Origin: Xanthomonas sp.
GTDB lineage: Bacteria > Pseudomonadota > Gammaproteobacteria > Xanthomonadales > Xanthomonadaceae
DNA length: 64,000 nt
NCBI RefSeq assembly: GCF_017163755.1
Contig: NZ_JAFIWC010000011.1
Coordinates: forward strand, 62,001 to 126,000
Direction: 5' to 3'
Below are positions 57,428-64,000 of this stretch, piece by piece. Positions within the stretch are counted from its first letter, which is position 1; every line of letters starts with the position of its first letter. The notes beneath the pieces were generated by a model. It had not been told where the DNA came from, searched no databases, and saw only the letters and a list, made by a program, of their open reading frames with translations. Made by a program: the position numbers and the translations under genes.

Positions 57428-58768
57428 ATGAGCACTTCCGTTTTCATCGGCGCCCAGGAATATTTCCCCGGCATCGGCCGCATCCCGTTCGAAGGCAAGG
57501 CCTCGGACAACCCGCTGGCGTTCAAGGTCTACGACGCCGACAAGCGGATCGGCGACAAGACCATGGCCGAGCACCTGCGCTTTGCGGTGGCGTACTGGCA
57601 CAGCTTCTGCGGCAACGGCGCCGATCCGTTCGGGCCGGGCACGCGCGCCTATCCGTGGGATGCCGGCGGCGCGGCGCTGTCGCGCGCCGAGGCCAAGGCC
57701 GATGCGGCGTTCGAGTTCTTCACCAAGCTCGGGGTGCCGTACTACTGCTTCCACGACGTGGACCTGGCGCCGGACGCGGAGGACATCGGCGAGTACGAGG
57801 CCAACCTGCAGCACATGGTGGGCATCGCCAGGCAGCGCCAGGCCGACACCGGGATCAAGTTGCTGTGGGGCACGGCGAACCTGTTCAGCCACCCGCGCTA
57901 CATGAACGGCGCTTCGACCAACCCGGACTTCGACGTGGTGGCGCGCGCGGCGGTGCAGGTCAAGGCGGCGCTGGACGCCACGGTGGCGCTGGGCGGGGAG
58001 AACTACGTGTTCTGGGGCGGGCGCGAAGGCTATGCGTGCCTGCACAACACGCAGATGAAGCGCGAGCAGGCGCACATGGCGCGGTTCCTGACCGCCGCGC
58101 GCGACTACGGGCGCAGCATCGGCTTCACCGGCAACTTCCTGATCGAGCCCAAGCCGATGGAGCCGATGAAGCATCAGTACGACTTCGACAGCGCCACGGT
58201 GATCGGTTTCCTGCGCGAGCACGGGCTGGACAAGGACTTCAAGCTCAACATCGAGGCCAACCACGCCACGCTGTCCGGGCACAGCTTCGAGCACGACCTG
58301 CAGGTGGCTTCCGATGCGGGGCTGCTGGGCAGCATCGACGCCAACCGCGGCAACCCGCAGAACGGCTGGGACACCGACCAGTTCCCGACCGACCTGTACG
58401 ACACGGTGGGGGCGATGCTGGTGGTGCTGCGGCAGGGCGGTCTGGCGCCGGGCGGACTGAACTTCGACGCCAAGGTGCGGCGCGAGTCGTCCGACCCGCA
58501 GGACCTGTTCCTGGCGCACATCGGCGGCATGGACGCGTTCGCGCGCGGGCTGGAGGTGGCGCATGCGCTGCTGACGTCCTCGCCGCTGGAGCAGTGGCGG
58601 GCCGAGCGCTACGCCAGCTTCGACAGCGGCGCCGGCGCCGAGTTCGCCGCTGGCCGCAGCACCCTGGCGCAGCTGCACGCGCATGCGCTCAAGGTCGGCG
58701 CGCCGCAGCAGCGCAGCGGCCGCCAGGAAGCCTACGAGAACCTGATCAACCAGTACCTGCTGCGCTGA
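57428..58768 (+). CDS. xylA: Xylose isomerase
   Basis: XylA converts D-xylose to D-xylulose. The 446-residue class II isomerase begins [23 protein letters not shown]. The catalytic His lies in [11 protein letters not shown], the metal/substrate Lys and Glu in [10 protein letters not shown] and [18 protein letters not shown], and [19 protein letters not shown] carries the second metal site. AGGA lies eight bases before the ATG 57428. It forms an operon with xylB; the palindrome between them might make expression of the two genes unequal. Confidence 0.97.
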   Translation: MSTSVFIGAQEYFPGIGRIPFEGKASDNPLAFKVYDADKRIGDKTMAEHLRFAVAYWHSFCGNGADPFGPGTRAYPWDAGGAALSRAEAKADAAFEFFTKLGVPYYCFHDVDLAPDAEDIGEYEANLQHMVGIARQRQADTGIKLLWGTANLFSHPRYMNGASTNPDFDVVARAAVQVKAALDATVALGGENYVFWGGREGYACLHNTQMKREQAHMARFLTAARDYGRSIGFTGNFLIEPKPMEPMKHQYDFDSATVIGFLREHGLDKDFKLNIEANHATLSGHSFEHDLQVASDAGLLGSIDANRGNPQNGWDTDQFPTDLYDTVGAMLVVLRQGGLAPGGLNFDAKVRRESSDPQDLFLAHIGGMDAFARGLEVAHALLTSSPLEQWRAERYASFDSGAGAEFAAGRSTLAQLHAHALKVGAPQQRSGRQEAYENLINQYLLR

Positions 58769-58790
58769 CGCGGCGGCCGCGCGGCCGCCG

Positions 58791-59864
58791 TCACCGCTTG
58801 GTCGCGCCGGCCGCCGCCGGCGCGGCCACCGAGTCCCGCTTCACCAGCAGATGAGCGAACACATGATCGACCCGCGTCAGCGCCACGCGTTCCCGGCTGC
58901 GGATACTGCGCAGCAGCAGGTCGATGGCCATGTCGGCCATCGCCGCGATCGGCTGGCGGATGGTGGTCAGCTCCGGCCACACCGCGGTCGCCGCGGAGGT
59001 GTCGTCGAAGCCCACCACCGACAGGTCGCGCGGCACGTCCAGGCCGCGCCGGTGCGCCACCGAGACCGCCGCGGCGGCCATGTCGTCGTTGCTGGCGAAG
59101 ATCGCGCTGGGCGCGCGCCGCCGCGCCAGCAGCTTCTCGGCCGCCTCCAGCCCGGAGCGGTAGGTGTAGTCGCCTTCCTGCACCAGGTGCCGGTCCAGCG
59201 CGATACCGGCCTCGTCGAGCGCGGCCTGGAAGCCTTCGAAGCGGCGCGCGCTGGCGGTGAGGTTGGAGCGGCCCTGGATGTAGCCGATGCGGGTATGGCC
59301 CTGCGCGATCAGGTGCTCGGTGATTTCCTTGCTGGCGCGGAAATCGTCGATGCGCACGCAGGAGATCTTGTCGCTGAAGCGGTCCGAGGCGATCGCCACC
59401 ACCGGGATGCCGGCGCGCACCAGTTCCTGCACCGCGGCCTTGGATTCGCACAGCGGCGGCGGCAGGATCACCCCGGACACGCTGCGCGCCAGCTTGCGCG
59501 CGGCCTTGCGCTCGGCCTCGGCGTCGAGGTCGTCCCAGCAGTCGATGACCAGCTGGATCGCGGTATGCGAGGCGACCTGCAGCACGCCGATCAGCAGTTC
59601 GCGCAGATACGCGCCGCTGGGGTCGCTGTAGATCAGCGCGATGCGCGTGCTCTGCGCGGCGGCCAGCGAGCTGGCGGCCAGGTTCGGCGTGTAGCCGAGC
59701 TTGTCGACCGCGCGCATGACCCGCTCGCGGGTCGCGTCGCGCACGTTGCTGTTGCCGTTGACCACGCGCGATACCGTCATCGGCGAGACCTTGGCCAGTG
59801 CGGCCACCTCGTCGATGGTGATCGCGCGGCTCTTGCGGCGGACCGATTTCCTGACCTTCTCCAA
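58791..59864 (-). CDS. xylR: LacI-family repressor XylR
   Basis: The protein has a LacI-type helix-turn-helix (TIDEVAALAKVSPMTVSRVVNGNSNVRDATRERVMRAVDKLGYTPNLAA) followed by the periplasmic-binding-like ligand domain. I chose TTG 59864 (357 residues) because AAGGGA lies six bases upstream and the HTH then begins at the normal distance from the start. An ATG at 59963 is in frame and gives 390 residues with an unusual N-terminal stretch. It is convergent with xylA and divergent from agu67A, and it is the natural candidate to bind the xyl box at 55773. Confidence 0.88.
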   Translation of the reverse strand: MEKVRKSVRRKSRAITIDEVAALAKVSPMTVSRVVNGNSNVRDATRERVMRAVDKLGYTPNLAASSLAAAQSTRIALIYSDPSGAYLRELLIGVLQVASHTAIQLVIDCWDDLDAEAERKAARKLARSVSGVILPPPLCESKAAVQELVRAGIPVVAIASDRFSDKISCVRIDDFRASKEITEHLIAQGHTRIGYIQGRSNLTASARRFEGFQAALDEAGIALDRHLVQEGDYTYRSGLEAAEKLLARRRAPSAIFASNDDMAAAAVSVAHRRGLDVPRDLSVVGFDDTSAATAVWPELTTIRQPIAAMADMAIDLLLRSIRSRERVALTRVDHVFAHLLVKRDSVAAPAAAGATKR

Positions 59865-60046
59865 GACTCGTCCCTTCAGATGGCGTGCGGCCGCAGCGAC
59901 CGAAGCGGCGGGATCCGGTGCGGATCCGGCACGCGGAGTCGTGCGATTCCGGTACAGCTGCACATGCGACTTTGCGCTTCATCGTACCGGGAACCCACCG
60001 GGCCGGCGATAGCGTTGCTTCACCGCCATGCCCGCGGAGCCGGCGC
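59865..60046. promoter_or_regulatory. xylR-agu67A divergent control region
   Basis: This 182-base gap carries both start regions. An inverted repeat CCGGTAC (59949-59955) and GTACCGG (59984-59990), 28 bases apart, straddles the alternative ATG of xylR and could be an operator. It has no similarity to the xyl box. Promoter hexamers could not be assigned safely. Confidence 0.45.
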
Positions 60047-62251
60047 ATGAGCGCCGGGTTCGCACGTTCGGCGGCCGCGCTGCGGCGCCTGGTAGTGGGT
60101 GCGGCGTGCACGCTGGCCGCGGCGCTGTGCGCGGCGCCGGCGCAGGCCGAAGACGGCTACGAGCTGTGGCTGCGCTATGCCGCAGCCGAGCCTGACTATG
60201 CGCAACAGGCGCGCGGCTTCGCCCGCCAGCTCGTCGCCGATGCCGACACGCCGACCCGCGCCGCGACGCGCGCCGAGCTGCTGCGCGGCCTGGGCGGGCT
60301 GCTCGGCGCCGCGCCGCCGCTGGCGGGCGCGGTGGACCGCGACGGCGCCATCGTCGTCGCCACGGCGGGCTCGCCGCTGCTGGCGCGGTTGCGCGTGGAC
60401 GCCCGCGGCCTGGGCCCGCAGGGTTACCTGATCCGCAGCGTCGTCGTCGACGGCCATGCCGCCACCGCGATCGTCGGCGGCGACGAGGTCGGCGCGCTGT
60501 ACGGCGCGTTCCATTTCCTGCGCCTGCTGCAGACGCGCCAACCGCTGGCCGGCCTGGACCTGCGCCAGTCGCCGCGGCTGCAGCTGCGCGTGCTCGACCA
60601 CTGGGACAACCTGGACGGCTTCGTCGAGCGCGGCTACGCCGGCGCGTCGATCTGGGACTGGCACAAGCTGCCTGGCTACGTGGACCCGCGCTACACCGAC
60701 TACGCGCGCGCCAACGCCTCGCTGGGGATCAACGGCGCGGTGCTGAACAACGTCAACGCCAGCGCGCTGAGCCTGACCGCCGTGTACCTGGACAAGGCCG
60801 CCGCGGTGGCCGCGGCGCTGCGCCCGTACGGCATCCGCGTCTACCTGAGCGCGCGCTTCAGCGCGCCGCTGGAGATCGGCGGACTGAAGACCGCCGATCC
60901 GCTCGATCCGCAGGTGCGGCGCTGGTGGCGCGACAAGGCCGACGAGATCTACCGGCGCATTCCCGACTTCGGCGGGTTCCTGGTCAAGGCCAATTCCGAA
61001 GGCCAGCCGGGCCCGCAGGACTACGGGCGCAGCCATGCCGACGGCGCCAACCTGCTGGCCGACGCGCTGGCGCCGCACGGCGGGGTGGTGATGTGGCGCG
61101 CCTTCGTCTACTCGCACGAGCAGCCGGACGACCGCGCCAAGCAGGCCTACACCGAGTTCGTACCGCTGGACGGCGCGTTCCGCGACAACGTGATCGTGCA
61201 GGTGAAGAACGGCGCGATCGACTTCCAGCCGCGCGAGCCGTTCCATCCGCTGTTCGGCGCGATGCGCAGGACGCCGCTGATGCTGGAATTCCAGATCACC
61301 AAGGAATACCTGGGCTTCGCCACCCACCTGGTGTACCTGGGCGCGCTGTACGAGGAAACGCTGCAGGCCGACACCCATGCCCGCGGCAAGGGCTCGACCG
61401 TGGCCAGGATCGTCGACGGCACGCTGCAGCACGGCGCTGGCCGCGCCGGGCGGCTGAGCGGCATCGCCGGGGTCGCCAACATCGGCGCCGACCGCAACTG
61501 GAGCGGCTCGGTGTTCGACCAGGCCAACTGGTACGCGTTCGGGCGCCTGGCGTGGGATCCGCAGCAGTCGGCGCGGACGATCGCGCAGGACTGGGTGCGC
61601 ATGACCTTCTCCAACGATCCGGTGTTCGTCGAACCGGTGGTCGGCATGATGATGGACTCGCGCGAGGCGGTGGTGGACTACATGACCCCGCTCGGCCTGC
61701 ACCACCTGATGGGCCGCGGCCACCACTACGGGCCGGCGCCCTGGGACGCGGGCAGCCAGCGCCCGGACTGGGACCCGGTGTACTACCACCGCGCCGACCG
61801 CGCCGGCGTCGGCTTCGACCGCAGCGCCAGCGGCAGCGATGCCGTGGCGCAGTACGCGCCGCCGGTGGCGCGCGAGTTCGGCGACGTGCGCCGCGTGCCC
61901 GAGCGCTACCTGCTGTGGTTCCACCACGTGCCGTGGGACCACCGCATGGCTTCCGGGCGCCCGCTGTGGGACGAGCTGGTGTGGCGCTACGACCACGGCG
62001 TGGACGCGGTCAGGCGCATGCGCGGCACCTGGGACGGCCTGGACTGCTACGTGGATGCGCAGCGCTACCGGCAGGTGGCCGATTTCCTGGCGATCCAGCA
62101 GCACGAAGCGCAGTGGTGGCGCGACGCCAGCATCGCCTACTTCCAGAGCGTCAACGGCCTTCCGCTGCCGCCGGGCGCCGCGCCGCCGCCGCATCCGCTG
62201 GCGTACTACCAGGGCCTGCAGTTCCCGTACGCGCCGGGGAATCCGAAATGA
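60047..62251 (+). CDS. agu67A: Alpha-glucuronidase, GH67 family
   Basis: GH67 enzymes release 4-O-methylglucuronic acid from the non-reducing end of xylo-oligosaccharides. The 734-residue protein has a signal peptide (about residues 12-33: AALRRLVVGAACTLAAALCAAPAQA). LRVLDHWDNLDGFVERGYAG, SIWDWHKLP, FGGFLVKANSEGQPGPQDYGR with the likely catalytic Glu, and PHGGVVMWRAFVYSHE are typical GH67 sequences. The ATG lies in CGGCGCATGAGC at 60047. The stop overlaps the next start (ATGA), so it is coupled to the esterase gene. Confidence 0.94.
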   Translation: MSAGFARSAAALRRLVVGAACTLAAALCAAPAQAEDGYELWLRYAAAEPDYAQQARGFARQLVADADTPTRAATRAELLRGLGGLLGAAPPLAGAVDRDGAIVVATAGSPLLARLRVDARGLGPQGYLIRSVVVDGHAATAIVGGDEVGALYGAFHFLRLLQTRQPLAGLDLRQSPRLQLRVLDHWDNLDGFVERGYAGASIWDWHKLPGYVDPRYTDYARANASLGINGAVLNNVNASALSLTAVYLDKAAAVAAALRPYGIRVYLSARFSAPLEIGGLKTADPLDPQVRRWWRDKADEIYRRIPDFGGFLVKANSEGQPGPQDYGRSHADGANLLADALAPHGGVVMWRAFVYSHEQPDDRAKQAYTEFVPLDGAFRDNVIVQVKNGAIDFQPREPFHPLFGAMRRTPLMLEFQITKEYLGFATHLVYLGALYEETLQADTHARGKGSTVARIVDGTLQHGAGRAGRLSGIAGVANIGADRNWSGSVFDQANWYAFGRLAWDPQQSARTIAQDWVRMTFSNDPVFVEPVVGMMMDSREAVVDYMTPLGLHHLMGRGHHYGPAPWDAGSQRPDWDPVYYHRADRAGVGFDRSASGSDAVAQYAPPVAREFGDVRRVPERYLLWFHHVPWDHRMASGRPLWDELVWRYDHGVDAVRRMRGTWDGLDCYVDAQRYRQVADFLAIQQHEAQWWRDASIAYFQSVNGLPLPPGAAPPPHPLAYYQGLQFPYAPGNPK

Positions 62252-64000
62252 CCCGGTCGTCGCGCCTGTGGGCCCGCGTGGCGTGGCTGGCGGCGGCCGG
62301 CGCGCCGTTCGCGCCAGCGCTGGCGCAGGCCGCCGATGCGCCGCTGCTGCATGCGCTGTTCCAGGACCACGCGGTGCTGCAGCGCGATGCGCCGATCCGC
62401 GTATGGGGCCAGGCCGCGCCCGGCGCGACGGTGAGCGTGGAACTGGCGCAACAGCGGGCCAGCGCGCGCGCCGACCGCCAGGGCCGCTGGCAGGCGCACT
62501 TACCGCCGCTGCCGGCCGGCGGGCCGTACACGCTGTCGGCACGCAGCGGCGCGGGCAGCACGCAGCGCGTGCAGGACGTGCTGATCGGCGATGTGTGGCT
62601 GTGCTCGGGCCAGTCGAACATGGAACTGCCGGTGCACCGTACGCTGGACTCGCGCAGCGAGATCGCCGACGCCGCGCATCCGGCGATCCGCCTGCTCAAG
62701 GTGCCGGCCCAGTCCAGCGCGACGCCGCAGGCGGGCTTCGGCGGCGCCGTGGCGTGGCAGCCGGCCACGCCGGACACGGTGCGCGACTTCTCCGCGGCCT
62801 GCTACTACTTCGCCCGCGAGCTGCGCAAGCACGTCGACGTGCCGATGGGGCTGATCAACGCCTCGTGGGGCGGTTCGCAGATGCAGGCGTGGATCGGCGC
62901 GCCGGCGCTGCGCCAGGCCGGCGACTACGGCGCGGCGCTGGACGTGCTGGCGCGCTATGCGCGCGATCCGCAGCAGGCCGCGCCGCGCTGGGCGCGGCTG
63001 TGGGAAGCGTGGTGGCGCGCGCGTGCCGACGACGCGCCCTGGCAGCCCGGCGCCGGCGGCGACTGGCGCGACGCGCCCGCCGCGCTTGGCGCGTGGGACG
63101 ACTGGGGCGTGCCGCAGCTGGTGAACTTCAACGGCATGGTCTGGTACCGCACCACCGTCACCCTGAGCGCTGCGCAGGCCGCGCAGGCGGCGACGCTGGC
63201 GCTGGGCCCGGTCGACGAACTGGACCAGACCTGGGTCAACGGCCAGGGCGTGGGCAGCAGCTACGGCGCCGACCAGCCGCGCCAGTACCGGCTGCCGCGC
63301 GGGCTGCTGCGCGCCGGCGACAACACCGTCGTGGTCAACGTGCTCAACACCTATCGCCGCGGCGGCCTGCTCGGCGCGGCCGACACGCGCGCGCTGCGCC
63401 TGGCCGACGGCAGCGCGGTGCCGCTGCGCGGCCCGTGGCAGTACCGCGTCGCGCCGCCGTCGCTGGGCACGCCGCCGCGCGCGCCGTGGTCGTCGGCCGC
63501 CGGGCTGAGCACGCTGTACAACGGCATGATCGCGCCGCTGGGCCAGCTCGGCCTGCGCGGGGTGCTGTGGTACCAGGGCGAATCCAATACCGGCGACGCC
63601 GCAGGCTACCCGGCGCTGCTCGACGCCTGGCAGCGTGACTGGCGCCAGCGCTTCGGCGCCGCGCTGCCGCTGCTGCTGGTGCAGCTGGCCAACTACGGCA
63701 CGCCGCCGACCGAGCCGGGCGAGAGCGGCTGGGCGCAACTGCGCGAGGCGCAGCGCCGTTTCGTCGCCGCCGATCCGCACGCGGCGCTGGCGGTGGCCAT
63801 CGACATCGGCGACCGCTACGACATCCATCCGGCCAACAAGCAGGAGCTGGGCCGGCGCCTGGCGCGCGCGGCGCGGCACGCGGCGTACGGCGAGGCGTTG
63901 CCCGCCTCCGGGCCGGTGCCCACCGCGGTGCGCCGCGACGGCGACGCGGTGACGGTCGAGTTCGGCGACGTCGACGGCGCGCTGGTGGCCTACGGCGCGG
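62248..64000 (+). CDS. Sialate/xylan O-acetylesterase-like protein, 3' end cut by window edge
   Basis: The frame starts at ATG 62248 and runs off the window after about 584 codons. A signal peptide (VAWLAAAGAPFAPALAQA) leads. SGNH-type hydrolase blocks are seen: WLCSGQSNMELPVH with the nucleophile Ser, MGLINASWGGSQMQAW, VLWYQGESNTGDAAGYPALL and HPANKQELGRRLARAA near the end. A jelly-roll domain (about residues 270-380) lies in the middle, as in SIAE/DUF303 proteins. Its place after agu67A suggests acetylxylan debranching, not sialic acid. Coupled by ATGA to agu67A. Confidence 0.88.
   Translation, partial: MTRSSRLWARVAWLAAAGAPFAPALAQAADAPLLHALFQDHAVLQRDAPIRVWGQAAPGATVSVELAQQRASARADRQGRWQAHLPPLPAGGPYTLSARSGAGSTQRVQDVLIGDVWLCSGQSNMELPVHRTLDSRSEIADAAHPAIRLLKVPAQSSATPQAGFGGAVAWQPATPDTVRDFSAACYYFARELRKHVDVPMGLINASWGGSQMQAWIGAPALRQAGDYGAALDVLARYARDPQQAAPRWARLWEAWWRARADDAPWQPGAGGDWRDAPAALGAWDDWGVPQLVNFNGMVWYRTTVTLSAAQAAQAATLALGPVDELDQTWVNGQGVGSSYGADQPRQYRLPRGLLRAGDNTVVVNVLNTYRRGGLLGAADTRALRLADGSAVPLRGPWQYRVAPPSLGTPPRAPWSSAAGLSTLYNGMIAPLGQLGLRGVLWYQGESNTGDAAGYPALLDAWQRDWRQRFGAALPLLLVQLANYGTPPTEPGESGWAQLREAQRRFVAADPHAALAVAIDIGDRYDIHPANKQELGRRLARAARHAAYGEALPASGPVPTAVRRDGDAVTVEFGDVDGALVAYGA

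Noticed and set aside
60005-60020. Second xyl box in front of agu67A (CGATAGCGTTGCTT)
   Set aside because: Only 8 of 14 positions match and the palindrome is lost.

Overview
The window is the replication-origin region of a high-GC gammaproteobacterium, almost certainly a Xanthomonas or a very close relative in the Xanthomonadaceae. The gene order gyrB-recF-dnaN-dnaA (minus strand) facing rpmH-rnpA-yidC-mnmE (plus strand), the 14-base box TGGTAGCGCTAACA in front of the xylose genes, the xylR/alpha-glucuronidase/esterase group and the abundant short palindromic repeats all fit that genus. The species cannot be fixed from the sequence alone. I saw no insertion sequence, prophage, tRNA, rRNA or CRISPR array.

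Layout. 1-8540: a truncated CPBP protease gene, then gyrB, recF, dnaN and dnaA, with four parS-type 16-mers between the end of recF and the end of dnaN, and the likely oriC between dnaN and dnaA. 7850-14452: rpmH, rnpA, yidC, a gene fusing a polysaccharide deacetylase, a caspase-like domain and TPRs, and mnmE. 14483-24317: a redox-sensor/oxidoreductase pair, a secreted two-domain VOC protein, an outer-membrane channel, and a metabolic cluster (isochorismatase-like hydrolase, XapX, amidohydrolase, DoxX, MFS). 24339-32984: ABC ATPase, desaturase with EF-hand protein, mutM, an ECF sigma factor with its Ser/Thr kinase, and a DUF4380 protein. 33043-46186: opgD, tdk, a Sel1 protein, rep, a four-unit minisatellite, glyS/glyQ, an orphan GspE-type ATPase, a GNAT protein and an amidotransferase. 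46234-55572: a BPSS1780-type membrane protein, tatABC, a SYLF protein, hemH, a hydrolase, a possible small RNA, a YgjP-type protease, a repeat array, rdgC and ttcA. 55773-64000: the xylose/glucuronoxylan group xylB-xylA, xylR, agu67A and a truncated acetylesterase.

The first third is core replication, ribosome and membrane-insertion machinery. The last block is a coherent pathway: esterase and alpha-glucuronidase remove side groups from xylan fragments, XylA and XylB take xylose to xylulose-5-phosphate, and XylR probably represses through the 14-base box.

The observations I rate highest are: (i) a sigma-28-type promoter at 51796-51822 followed by three hairpins that each show GGA in the loop, the layout of an RsmA/CsrA-binding RNA; (ii) a genome repeat translated in frame inside glyS; (iii) the deacetylase-caspase-TPR fusion; (iv) a thymidine kinase lacking three of the four usual zinc ligands. 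All functions are inferred from sequence reading; no database search was run.
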